Assembly (NCBI GenBank): GCA_020025965.1
Contig: JAHHRG010000029.1
Location: forward strand, 1-23,431
DNA length: 23,431 nt
Direction: 5' to 3'
Origin: Sutterella sp.
Lineage (GTDB): Bacteria > Pseudomonadota > Gammaproteobacteria > Burkholderiales > Burkholderiaceae_F
The notes beneath the pieces are model-generated. The model worked only from the letters and a program-made list of their open reading frames with translations. It searched no databases and was not told the DNA's origin. Shown piece by piece: positions 15,255 through 21,997 of this stretch. Each line of letters starts with the position of its first letter. Within the stretch, counting starts at the first letter, position 1. Made by a program: the position numbers and the translations under genes.

Positions 15255-16171
15255 GATAGTCTGAAAAATTTATTTTTACGGTCATTCGTCGGAAGCAAAG
15301 TCGGCTCTTCGGTGTTGGATGAGACGGAGCGCGATAAGAGATCGAGCGTCTCTTCCTGCTGCTTGCGCAAATTGCCGATATACCATGAGATCTCTTTGAT
15401 CGAGGCCGTCATAGAGGCCTCACTACCTTGAAACGAGGGGGCGAAACGGCGGCTGATGGAGAGCGGGAATACCGTGATCGACCATCGTTCCGCGGCGGTG
15501 GTCACAGCATAAAGAACTGCATATTTTTGCGCCAAGACCAAGACCTTTCGATCGGTTTCAGACGCAGCAGAGAGAATAGTCGGCCACCGATCGCCGAGGA
15601 GTCCCTTCAGACGAAGATCCTGCGCCTCGATGATCAATGGGATGAGCATCGCGAAGGTGTAGTAGGAATGATCGATCGGATAGAATCGCTCGAACTCGTG
15701 GATGGAGTGGAGAATTGATTGAGAAGTCAGTTTGCAGACTTCGCTTTTGGCCCACAAATCCGCCTTATTCTCGGCGAGGTATCGGAATAAGGCATCCAAT
15801 GCGCGGTAGTAGCGTTCGCGCATTGCGAGGTCATCTCGGTCGAGCATCCAAGCGAAGGGGGTCTTTGCATTCTCATCAACTTTCATCCGTCGGCCTGCAT
15901 CTTCGTGGGTGATGATATTTTGTGCAAAGTGCCGCATTACCGCCAGACAAGCAATCGGCATTTGCACTTTTTTGACAAAAACCTCTTCGACGCTATTCTC
16001 GTAGGCCGATTTGGCTGATCCCACCACTTCTTTTCCGATGATTGCCGCGACTTCCGATGTGGCGAAGTCGATTTCAGATTGGATAGCATCGAAGTCGTTC
16101 GAGGCATAGTAAGATCCTGTCAATTGGTGGAGCAGTTTGGCTCCTTCATTATTTCGATTAAAAAGATCCAT
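15251..16171 (-). CDS. Portal-adjacent head/connector protein (DUF6712-like impression)
   Basis: 306 residues, strongly helical. The start MDLFNRNNEGAKLLHQLTGSYYASNDFDAIQSEIDFATSEVAAIIG has the look of an adaptor that begins with helices. A Tyr/Phe-rich middle (HEFERFYPIDHSYYTFAMLIPLIIEAQ) is followed by helices and a Ser/Thr tail. It lies directly after portal (1-bp gap), where adaptor or capsid-linked genes sit. I recall a Bacteroidetes prophage family (DUF6712) of this length and place but have not checked it. No capsid (HK97) signature is visible. Confidence 0.78.
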   Translation of the reverse strand: MDLFNRNNEGAKLLHQLTGSYYASNDFDAIQSEIDFATSEVAAIIGKEVVGSAKSAYENSVEEVFVKKVQMPIACLAVMRHFAQNIITHEDAGRRMKVDENAKTPFAWMLDRDDLAMRERYYRALDALFRYLAENKADLWAKSEVCKLTSQSILHSIHEFERFYPIDHSYYTFAMLIPLIIEAQDLRLKGLLGDRWPTILSAASETDRKVLVLAQKYAVLYAVTTAAERWSITVFPLSISRRFAPSFQGSEASMTASIKEISWYIGNLRKQQEETLDLLSRSVSSNTEEPTLLPTNDRKNKFFRLS

Positions 16172-16172
16172 G

Positions 16173-17531
16173 TCAGTTTACGTTCTTGATTCGATTTTGA
16201 GGCGAGACGGCCTCCTCTGCCTTGAGGGAGGAGTGGAAAAAACCAAGTCGGAGATTTTTGCCGGGAAAATTAAACTCGATGGCTTGATTTATCGGTTCGA
16301 GAATGGCCGCCGAGGGGATCTCCGTAGCACTGAGGAGGTGCAATTTGAAAGCGTAAAGCAATTCTGAACCGCTTGCGAGTTTCCCGTTCACCATCACATT
16401 GGAAAGGGACGGGTGTAAGCCCATACCTGATGTGATCGCGGAGACTGATGCATCGGCGATCTTCAATTGCGATTCCACAAAATCTTTGATTTTCTGGTCG
16501 ATCGCTTTGATCTCCCAGTGATGGTCATTACCCATCTCATCCGTAAAGGTCTCGGTATAGGTGAACTTTCCGGCGTTCTCTTTTCCCGACAACACCTCGA
16601 CCATCTTTTCTAAATGCTGAGAGGTCAGTCTGTCGATCTCCTGCTCGACCTTCAGATCGTCCCAATCTTCATGGATGCGATGCAATCGCGTTCGTTTGTC
16701 TTCCCAATATCCCGAAGGAGCCTCGATGTGATAAGCGAGGTTGATTCCGTTATCTGTTACATATTTGAAGATTGTCGGGATCTCTGAACCGCGGATGATC
16801 CACCGCAAGGCACCCCAATATTGAGGAACCGAGTAGAAATCGCGCGAGAACGAATAGGTGTTGTTGTACGAAGCCGAGACGGGGTAACGGCTGGGATTAC
16901 GGCGATCGAATACGGGATAGACCTTGAGACCTGTCTGATAGCATCCGTGCTCGAAATCGCCGACGAGAATATGCTTCACATCGGCCAGATTCCTGCTCTC
17001 CGGCCATTCGAGACGGGCGTTCTTTGCCGGAATATGCTCAAGATGGTCGATGAATGCAGGACGACCGATTCGATGCCCTTTTTGGAGGTGGATCGCATGG
17101 AAATAGCCCTTCAGGTACAGGTAATCTGTGATGCAACTCTTGATATAAGTTGTGTAATCCCAACTATCAAGCCACCGCTGAATCTCGGCATCTTCGATCC
17201 AGATTCTGCGAATTTCCCCATTATCGAAACACAACTGATTCAAGAATACGCCCTGCCCATAGAGCAGCCCGAGTTGGCGGTCGATGATTCCGGGAGCGAG
17301 GTTATTCCCTTCAACGACATCGCGGAGACGGCTGGGAAGGTCGTTGTCAGCCCCATAGGGGATGATCCTTCGACCGCCGATGGTGTAGGCCGTCTGCTCC
17401 CAATTTGTCGAGGCTGTTTCCCAGATCAGCGAGTTCAGATCTCCATTCATTCGATTCGACAAAGTGAAACATCGCCCGTCATTGGTATGCAGGGCGAATG
17501 TTCCGTCGGTGATCTTCTTAACTTTGCTCAT
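16173..17531 (-). CDS. Phage portal protein
   Basis: 452 residues. The portal ring is the channel through which the terminase packs DNA into the head. Signs: an N-terminal region with IIPYGADNDLPSRLRDVV (about 55-72) and then LAPGIIDRQLGLLYGQGVFL, a pattern I associate with Bacteroidetes portal proteins; alternating helices in the middle; a long charged stem region (about 290-340, HRIHEDWDDLKVEQEIDRLTSQHLEK); and a late segment GMGLHPSLSNVMVNGKLASGSELLYAFKLH typical of portal clip and wing regions. It overlaps the preceding small gene by 4 bp (ATGA). It is separated from the terminase by the 18.0-20.2 kb island, which is not the common arrangement. Confidence 0.85.
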   Translation of the reverse strand: MSKVKKITDGTFALHTNDGRCFTLSNRMNGDLNSLIWETASTNWEQTAYTIGGRRIIPYGADNDLPSRLRDVVEGNNLAPGIIDRQLGLLYGQGVFLNQLCFDNGEIRRIWIEDAEIQRWLDSWDYTTYIKSCITDYLYLKGYFHAIHLQKGHRIGRPAFIDHLEHIPAKNARLEWPESRNLADVKHILVGDFEHGCYQTGLKVYPVFDRRNPSRYPVSASYNNTYSFSRDFYSVPQYWGALRWIIRGSEIPTIFKYVTDNGINLAYHIEAPSGYWEDKRTRLHRIHEDWDDLKVEQEIDRLTSQHLEKMVEVLSGKENAGKFTYTETFTDEMGNDHHWEIKAIDQKIKDFVESQLKIADASVSAITSGMGLHPSLSNVMVNGKLASGSELLYAFKLHLLSATEIPSAAILEPINQAIEFNFPGKNLRLGFFHSSLKAEEAVSPQNRIKNVN

Positions 17532-17800
17532 TTCAATATTACTTTTTCGTCATTAAACGACATAAGAAGAGGTTGGTAGAACCTCTTACATTGCATTGTG
17601 TCGAGATCGATGTAGGTCTCAACGATCTCGGCATATTTGTGATGCTTTTCGGATTCTCGTTTACAGAGTCGTGCGTGCTGCACGACAACAATGCCATCAC
17701 TCTTGTCGTTTGTTGAGTTGTATGACATAAATGAGAATCGGAAAGTACCGCCGACCTTTGAAATGCGTCGCATTTCCCGTATCGCATGATATAAATCCAT
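17528..17800 (-). CDS. Small conserved protein at the head of the portal operon
   Basis: 90 residues from the ATG at 17800. The frame continues upstream to 18058 but there it crosses promoter P4 and several hairpins, so I take the first Met after the promoter. Sequence features: YHAIREMRRISKVGGTFRFSFMSYNSTNDKSDGIVVVQHARL, then a KHHKYAE segment and LDTMQCKRFYQPLLMSFNDEKVILK. It matches my memory of a short protein commonly found beside portal or terminase genes in Bacteroidetes phages, of unknown role. Only 3 nt separate the -7 box from the ATG, so translation may be leaderless or begin at the internal Met (MRRIS). Confidence 0.72.
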   Translation of the reverse strand: MDLYHAIREMRRISKVGGTFRFSFMSYNSTNDKSDGIVVVQHARLCKRESEKHHKYAEIVETYIDLDTMQCKRFYQPLLMSFNDEKVILK

Positions 17801-17803
17801 ACA

Positions 17804-17839
17804 CAAAAATACATCGAAGAGAGAGGTGAGCAAAGGACA
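17804..17839 (-). promoter_or_regulatory. Late promoter P4 (head/portal block)
   Basis: On the minus strand TGTCCTTT (17839-17832), 20 bp, TATTTTTG (17811-17804). It has the same boxes and spacing as P2 and P3 but its spacer forms no hairpin, which shows that the boxes rather than the hairpin are the conserved part. It precedes the 90-residue gene and portal. Confidence 0.72.
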
Positions 17840-17969
17840 TCGGAGCGGCCGAACTTCGATACCGACCTCTTTTTTGGCACGCCCGCCAAAAAAGCCGATT
17901 TTTTGCAAAAAAAAGCCGAAAAACAGTAGTTTTATGGCGTAAAAAAACGCTAAAAGGCTGATTTTCGGT

Positions 17970-18005
17970 AAAATGCGGGCGGGAGTTGAAAAACTCCCGC
18001 CCGCA
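17970..18005 (-). terminator. Strong hairpin upstream of P4, likely terminator
   Basis: A perfect 14-bp GC-rich stem, TGCGGGCGGGAGTT (17974-17987) with AACTCCCGCCCGCA (17992-18005) and a GAAA loop. On the minus strand TTTT follows. It would insulate P4 from upstream transcription. Confidence 0.65.
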
Positions 18006-18296
18006 CACTCTTTCGAGAGGCCGTCCCGCCCTCTCGGTTGGATGCGACCGCACCTCACTTATAAAAGGTGATATATGACGCAATCCCACCATGGGCACGA
18101 TTGCCTTTGGCACGATTCTCACCAGATAAGGGACGGAAGTCCCATCATAAGCCCATGCACGGCATTGCCGTACCGAATTACAACCATTTGACAGACCGCA
18201 ACATAGAGACTCGGAGAGCCTAACGGAGTGAAGGTGTCGAATTAGATTACGATCATCGGAATGATTTTTCTTGCGGCGTAGATTTTCAGTCACTGC

Positions 18297-18330
18297 AAAA
18301 AAAAATGCCACTGCGAGTAGCAGTAGCATT
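18297..18330 (-). terminator. Terminator ending the accessory cassette
   Basis: On the minus strand ATGCTACTGC, loop TACTC, GCAGTGGCAT (one G-T pair), then nine T (18330 down to 18297). It follows the Cys-rich ORF and would end the transcript of the island genes. Confidence 0.8.
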
Positions 18331-18383
18331 AATGAAGATTCCGCTTTGAGCGGCCGCCGATTTCTCGGCGGTTGCTCCCGATT

Positions 18384-18536
18384 TCATCGGTCGGGGCGTT
18401 CCTCGAAAGAGTTGCATTTCTCTATATCGAAATATCGGGAAAGGGTCGGGAGTGCTTCCGCGATCCTGCACCACAAAAAGCGGACGCACTTACGGCAGTC
18501 CACTTTTTGCGGGGTGTTCGGGGTCGGATTGCTCAT
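18384..18536 (-). CDS. 50-residue Cys-rich protein, possible zinc knuckle
   Basis: ATG at 18536, stop TGA at 18384. It begins 3 nt after the stop of the ArdC-like gene. Four Cys are spaced as DCRKC (14, 17), WC (23) and KC (41), a pattern that could hold one zinc, with basic residues around them. It is too short for standard gene callers at 60 codons, but reading frame, start placement and end before a terminator support a real gene. No family assigned; possible DNA- or protein-binding accessory factor. Confidence 0.6.
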   Translation of the reverse strand: MSNPTPNTPQKVDCRKCVRFLWCRIAEALPTLSRYFDIEKCNSFEERPDR

Positions 18537-18539
18537 ATC

Positions 18540-19052
18540 TTACAAATTATCAAAGGCTGAACTATCGATAACCTCGGCCGAGACTTTCATCGGAGCGGGG
18601 GCGGGTTCCTCTTTCTCCTGCTCATCCTTGGGGGCATTCGGGAAAACAACATCGAATTCCGAGAAGAGGAAACAAAGCGGGAAAAACTCGTATTCGTTAC
18701 CCTCGGTGTCCTCCGTGGCGAGCAGGTCGGCCTTGGCAGGTTCGGCCGGCTTATTGTGGCCTTTGCGGGGTTGTCCCCATATTACGGTGGCTTTTGCGCC
18801 CTTTTTGATTGTCGCGCCCTCTTTTTTCCAAGTCTCGAATTTTTCATATCTGGGAGCGTCTCCGTTGGTGTTGTAGATGAATTTCAATAGAATATGGTTA
18901 ATCGTGCAGGATTCCCACATTGCGGCTTCTTCGGCCGTCTTCGCGTTGTCGATCATCTGCTGACGCAAGGCTTTTGCTTTTGCGCTTAATTCGATAAGTT
19001 TTTCGCGTTTCTCTTGCGCTTTTGTGCTGGTTGTTGTATTTTTGTGGAGCAT
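18540..19052 (-). CDS. ArdC-like ssDNA-binding domain protein
   Basis: 170 residues. After a charged helical start (KAQEKREKLIELSAKAKALRQQMIDNAK) come SCTINHILLKFIYN, then FETWKKEGATIKKGAKATVIWGQPRKG (about 73-99) and EYEFFPLCFLFSEFDVVFP (about 120-140). The WKKEGxxIKKGxKAxVIWG segment and the following F-rich strand fit the N-terminal ssDNA-binding fold of ArdC (DUF1738), common in Bacteroidetes plasmids and phages. The metallopeptidase half of full ArdC is absent. ArdC is known to aid DNA entry by opposing restriction; a similar role here is inference. The C-terminal tail is acidic and Pro/Ala-rich. It sits between terminase and portal and shares a leader repeat with the next gene upstream. 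Confidence 0.72.
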   Translation of the reverse strand: MLHKNTTTSTKAQEKREKLIELSAKAKALRQQMIDNAKTAEEAAMWESCTINHILLKFIYNTNGDAPRYEKFETWKKEGATIKKGAKATVIWGQPRKGHNKPAEPAKADLLATEDTEGNEYEFFPLCFLFSEFDVVFPNAPKDEQEKEEPAPAPMKVSAEVIDSSAFDNL

Positions 19053-19069
19053 TGGAATTGATTTTTAAG

Positions 19070-19086
19070 ATTTTTAAAAGTTGATT
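19070..19086 (-). repeat. 17-bp leader repeat, copy A
   Basis: On the minus strand AATCAACTTTTAAAAAT, identical to the copy at 19674-19690. It lies 17 nt before the ATG of the ArdC-like gene and just after the hairpin 19088-19119. Confidence 0.7.
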
Positions 19087-19087
19087 C

Positions 19088-19119
19088 AAAAGGGGCGGGA
19101 GGCGGTACTTCCGCCCCTT
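19088..19119 (-). terminator. Hairpin between the two island genes, attenuator or terminator
   Basis: AAGGGGCGG (minus 19119-19111) pairs with CCGCCCCTT (19098-19090), 9 bp with an 11-12 nt loop. Only a short T/TTG follows, so termination would be partial; it may instead protect or process the mRNA between the coiled-coil gene and the ArdC-like gene. Confidence 0.5.
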
Positions 19120-19124
19120 GTTTG

Positions 19125-19664
19125 TTATGCGTTGATTTCCTTTTTCAATTCATTGGCTTTTTTCAGCATTCGGTCTGCTAAAAGCATCAGAACATCTTTT
19201 AACAAGTCGGGATTTTTCAAAGTTACAACCGCTTCGTCTCGGTAACTTGGTGCGAAGATCTGCAATCGGTAGTGGTCGCGCTCGTTCTCGAAATCGTCAA
19301 GACCTTCGTTCTTTTCGAGAATATTTTTCTCCAACTCACCAAGTTTTTTCATCTGCGCCAAATAGTTCTCATATCGTTGCGTCAGTTCCTCTTTCTTGCG
19401 ATAGTACGCGATTCGTTCCTCGATGGTCTGCGGTTCTTTCCTGAGTTGCTTTTCAAGTTCCGCGATTTTCTTTGTGAGTTTCAAAACCTGTTCGGCCTGC
19501 GTTGCGGTCGGTGTCGGGAAGAGTTGCCCTTTGGGCGCGGTGGCCGAGGGTGTCGGTTGTGCGGTCTTGGTTTCGCCTGCGGGCTGAGTTCCTTTCGCGG
19601 TCTCTTTTGTTGCGGTCGTTGCGTTTGCGGTCGTTGCGTCAATTACATTTTTTTCGTTTTTCAT
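19125..19664 (-). CDS. Coiled-coil protein of the accessory island
   Basis: 179 residues from the ATG at 19664 (MKNEKNVIDATT). The frame stays open upstream to 19790, but that part contains the leader repeat and a hairpin, so I choose the later start. Residues 8-55 are low complexity, rich in Thr, Ala and Pro; about 57-125 is a Lys/Glu/Leu coiled coil (KLTKKIAELEKQLRKE, YRKKEELTQRYENYLAQM); the C-terminal part (IFAPSYRDEAVVTLKNPDLLKDVLMLLADR) is a compact alpha domain. No enzyme motif. Function unknown; it could be a scaffold, an ssDNA-associated partner or a moron. It is expressed with the ArdC-like protein judging by the shared leader repeat and order. Confidence 0.75.
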   Translation of the reverse strand: MKNEKNVIDATTANATTATKETAKGTQPAGETKTAQPTPSATAPKGQLFPTPTATQAEQVLKLTKKIAELEKQLRKEPQTIEERIAYYRKKEELTQRYENYLAQMKKLGELEKNILEKNEGLDDFENERDHYRLQIFAPSYRDEAVVTLKNPDLLKDVLMLLADRMLKKANELKKEINA

Positions 19665-19673
19665 AGCATTGAA

Positions 19674-19690
19674 ATTTTTAAAAGTTGATT
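19674..19690 (-). repeat. 17-bp leader repeat, copy B
   Basis: Identical to copy A (19070-19086). It lies 9 nt before the ATG at 19664. Copies in front of two consecutive genes suggest a shared translation-initiation or control signal. Confidence 0.7.
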
Positions 19691-20156
19691 GCCCGATATT
19701 TTTTTCTGAGGCCTTGTCACTCGCTATCGGACATCCGAGTGAGTAACCTTTTTTATATTTCCGATATTCTTTCTCAACTCTACTCCTCATTGTTTCAGAG
19801 GAGTTTTTCTCAATATGTCAAAGAACCTGTGGAGCCATCGTCCAACCTCGTTTCGTGAACCTTTTACGATACTGGATTACAAAGCCTCGATTCCATATAA
19901 GACACGATTGCGAAGCACATCTAATCCGACTTCAAGGGTTGGAGAACTTTTTTTGATGAAATTTCTTCAGAGTGCCGTCAGGCAAATTTCTTCAAAAAAA
20001 GATCTGCGTTCATTGAATAGGTGGAATCAGGCATTGTTCCTTTGTATCGGGAAAGGGCAGAACCGAGGCTGGTCGATCCACAGGGCGGGATATTGATAAA
20101 AATTTCACCAAAAACACGGGGAGAGTTGAGAAAAGATTGAATATCGGAATACAAAA
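19691..20156. other. About 465 bp without a supported gene; inverted-repeat flanked
   Basis: Contains hairpin TCACTCG / CGAGTGA (about 19722-19747), stem ACTCCTC (19782-19788) / GAGGAGT (19798-19804) with a T-run on the plus side, and an imperfect inverted repeat: TTCCGATATTC-TTTCTCAACTCT at 19759-19781 against 20122-20149 (identical apart from 5 extra bases in the right arm). Frames of 87 (-) and 93 (+) codons occur, but the first crosses the terL terminator and neither has plausible protein features. Most likely an untranslated leader of the island or a remnant of inserted DNA. Confidence 0.6.
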
Positions 20157-20189
20157 AAAGATACCACGCAAAGCGTAGTATCTTTTTAT
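20157..20189. terminator. Terminator after the large terminase
   Basis: A perfect 13-bp stem, AAAGATACCACGC (20157-20169) with GCGTAGTATCTTT (20173-20185, one wobble), loop AAA. On the minus strand it is followed by TTTTTTG. It closes the terminase transcript before the accessory island. Confidence 0.85.
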
Positions 20190-20209
20190 TCCGGCACGGA
20201 ATACCGCTT

Positions 20210-21997
20210 TTATTTCCGGCGGAGGACAATCGGGCCTCCACCTAAACCGACTGAAGGGATGCGTCCCTTCACAATATCGCGATACTCCTTGGACATCATC
20301 AGATACTTGAAACTGTCCGACGGGTTGGTCGATCGAGTCGGAAGTTGATCGATTGGCAGTTTCTCTGATGATTTGTCTTTATACACAACACCATTTTTCA
20401 CCTTCGTCCGCGCTCCCTCGAGCGACAACTTCAAAGGCTTCGCGGCGTTCGCATCGATCAAGACAATCGGCAGTCGAGGGTTGGTCTGAGCGAAGAGTTC
20501 CTGCATGAAGTGATACTCTTCGGGCTGGGGTATGTTACCTTGCCCCATCGACAGCATTATGACATTCCAACCAGATCGGCGGCCATTCTCGTCGAACTCG
20601 ATGGCTTTCTTCAGATCAGAAGCCTGATCCTTCTTGACCTTGTTGTAGGTGTTCCCCGCGCGATCATAATACAAGTGCAGGACCTTCGTCTCCATCGGGG
20701 CGAAGTACTCTCGGAACTTCCGCCCGAGGTCATTGATGTATTCAGGTGCGAGCGTGTACAGGAAGCGGATTACACGCAAGCACTCACGGCCGTTCAGATC
20801 ACCACGTTGGGCGATGGACATTGAGCACATATTGCCGAAGTCCACGCCTGCACGAAGAGGCATTCTCGGATTGCAATACTTGAGAACGCGCGAATCCTCT
20901 TGATCGGTCAAAGAGAAGGCCTCATACGCAGACTCATCGATGCCGTCATAGTAGAAGTGGGATTCGGAAAGGGCTGCATAGAAGCGATTGCCTCCAGTGA
21001 GGCGGGGACGCAATGAGAGGATCGAAGATCGGGTGTCGTTCAGACCAGCCGCGAAAGCATCGGAGAACCAGCCTTCGGTGAGAATATCGGCGTTCACATA
21101 CGAAGAGGCCTTCAAAAAAAATGTGCTGGCATCGTCAAGGCGTCGGAGTTCAGTCCAGCGAGCACGCCATAAGTTGTGCGTGTGAAGTTTTTTCTGAACG
21201 ATGCTCGCCCGCTCAATGGATGGCGATTTCAACCATTCTTCTTTCGCGGCCACATATTCATGGAGGGTTTCATTCATGATCAGACCCGCCTTCATTATCA
21301 GCAGGATCTTCTCGATGTTCATATTCTGCGCTTGCCTGAGCATCCAATCATCTTCACCGGGATGGCTGATGTCGGCGATGTCTGATGTGAATGAAGATCC
21401 GCGAAAGAATACCGAATTGCCGTATTCCAAGCGATAGCCGCGCACGGCTTTCAGCAAATTGGCCACAGTGGCTTCCTTGAGGTACTTCGCTTCATCCCCG
21501 AACACATGGACATAGGAAGAACCCGCGAGTGTGGACGGGCGGTCCTGCGAACCGAAACGAATATTCATCCCAGTGTAGAAAATGATTGTGCGCTTGTACG
21601 AGATCAGGTGGTTGCGAGGCTTCCAGAAGTGCGGGCGTAGCCATTTCGGCAGATCGGCCTTCTCTTTTTCAGTGAAGGTCGGTGGCTCTTTCTCAATCAC
21701 GAAATGCGTGCCCTCACGAAAGCCTTTGCGCTCGAGGCCTTCGAGTAGGGACGGGATGATATTCGCGGTAAGGTTTGCGAAGGTATCGGCCAGCCAGCAA
21801 CAAGGAGCACCGGGCATATCATACATCACATCGATGATGCGCTCGACGAGAAAGTCCGTGGTCTTGGCCGATCCTCGGCCGAGCACTCCGTAAAAATTAC
21901 GAGGCGCAACGAGGGCGGCAATCTGCGCGAATTTGTTCTGAAACTGCACGTCGGCCAAAGATGTGCGACGTGCATCAACTCTCTTCCTGTATGACAT
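20210..21997 (-). CDS. terL: Terminase large subunit (TerL)
   Basis: 595 residues from the ATG at 21997 (MSYRKRVDARR). Motor ATPase and headful/cos nuclease of DNA packaging. Walker A GRGSAKTT (40-47), Walker B VHVFGDE (163-169, catalytic E169), coupling region FFRGSSFTSD (197-206). The RNase H-like nuclease follows: AGVDFGN (383-389, D386), HLYYDRAGNTY (441-451, D445) and a late NPSDSFKYL, the three expected acidic sites. The ORF extends 14 codons further upstream to 22039, but those overlap the small-subunit gene more deeply (65 bp rather than 23 bp), and the later start gives the natural N-terminus. Both motifs intact, so it should be active. Confidence 0.95.
   Translation of the reverse strand: MSYRKRVDARRTSLADVQFQNKFAQIAALVAPRNFYGVLGRGSAKTTDFLVERIIDVMYDMPGAPCCWLADTFANLTANIIPSLLEGLERKGFREGTHFVIEKEPPTFTEKEKADLPKWLRPHFWKPRNHLISYKRTIIFYTGMNIRFGSQDRPSTLAGSSYVHVFGDEAKYLKEATVANLLKAVRGYRLEYGNSVFFRGSSFTSDIADISHPGEDDWMLRQAQNMNIEKILLIMKAGLIMNETLHEYVAAKEEWLKSPSIERASIVQKKLHTHNLWRARWTELRRLDDASTFFLKASSYVNADILTEGWFSDAFAAGLNDTRSSILSLRPRLTGGNRFYAALSESHFYYDGIDESAYEAFSLTDQEDSRVLKYCNPRMPLRAGVDFGNMCSMSIAQRGDLNGRECLRVIRFLYTLAPEYINDLGRKFREYFAPMETKVLHLYYDRAGNTYNKVKKDQASDLKKAIEFDENGRRSGWNVIMLSMGQGNIPQPEEYHFMQELFAQTNPRLPIVLIDANAAKPLKLSLEGARTKVKNGVVYKDKSSEKLPIDQLPTRSTNPSDSFKYLMMSKEYRDIVKGRIPSVGLGGGPIVLRRK

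Larger units (their letters stand above)
17840..18383 (-). other. About 540 bp without a supported gene; hairpin-rich
   Basis: Between P4 and the stop of the Cys-rich ORF. It holds T-tract sequences with repeated TCGGCTTTTTT-like units (17880-17920), the strong hairpin at 17970-18005, CGAGAGG / CCTCTCG (18014-18036), GGGAC-GGAA-GTCCC (18130-18143), GCAATC / GATTGC (about 18080-18105) and a terminator at 18297-18330. Open frames up to 210 codons cross it on the minus strand, but they run through these stems and carry no plausible domains, so I do not call them. It may be a structured RNA or a leftover of accessory DNA. Confidence 0.6.

Noticed and set aside
18054..18290. tRNA or tmRNA gene
   Set aside because: A GGTGA...TCACC pair and several stems suggested a tRNA, but there is no T-loop GTTCRANYC, no anticodon arm and no usable acceptor stem.
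17697..18329. 210-codon minus frame starting MLLLLAVAFFF
   Set aside because: Its start is inside the terminator stem 18297-18330, it crosses several strong hairpins and promoter P4, and it overlaps the better-supported 90-residue gene. The hydrophobic start is an effect of the stem and T-run.
19815..20096. 93-codon plus frame
   Set aside because: It opposes all neighbours, has no promoter boxes upstream and no recognisable features.
19978..20241. 87-codon minus frame after terL
   Set aside because: It starts within terL and runs through the terL terminator stem; no protein features.
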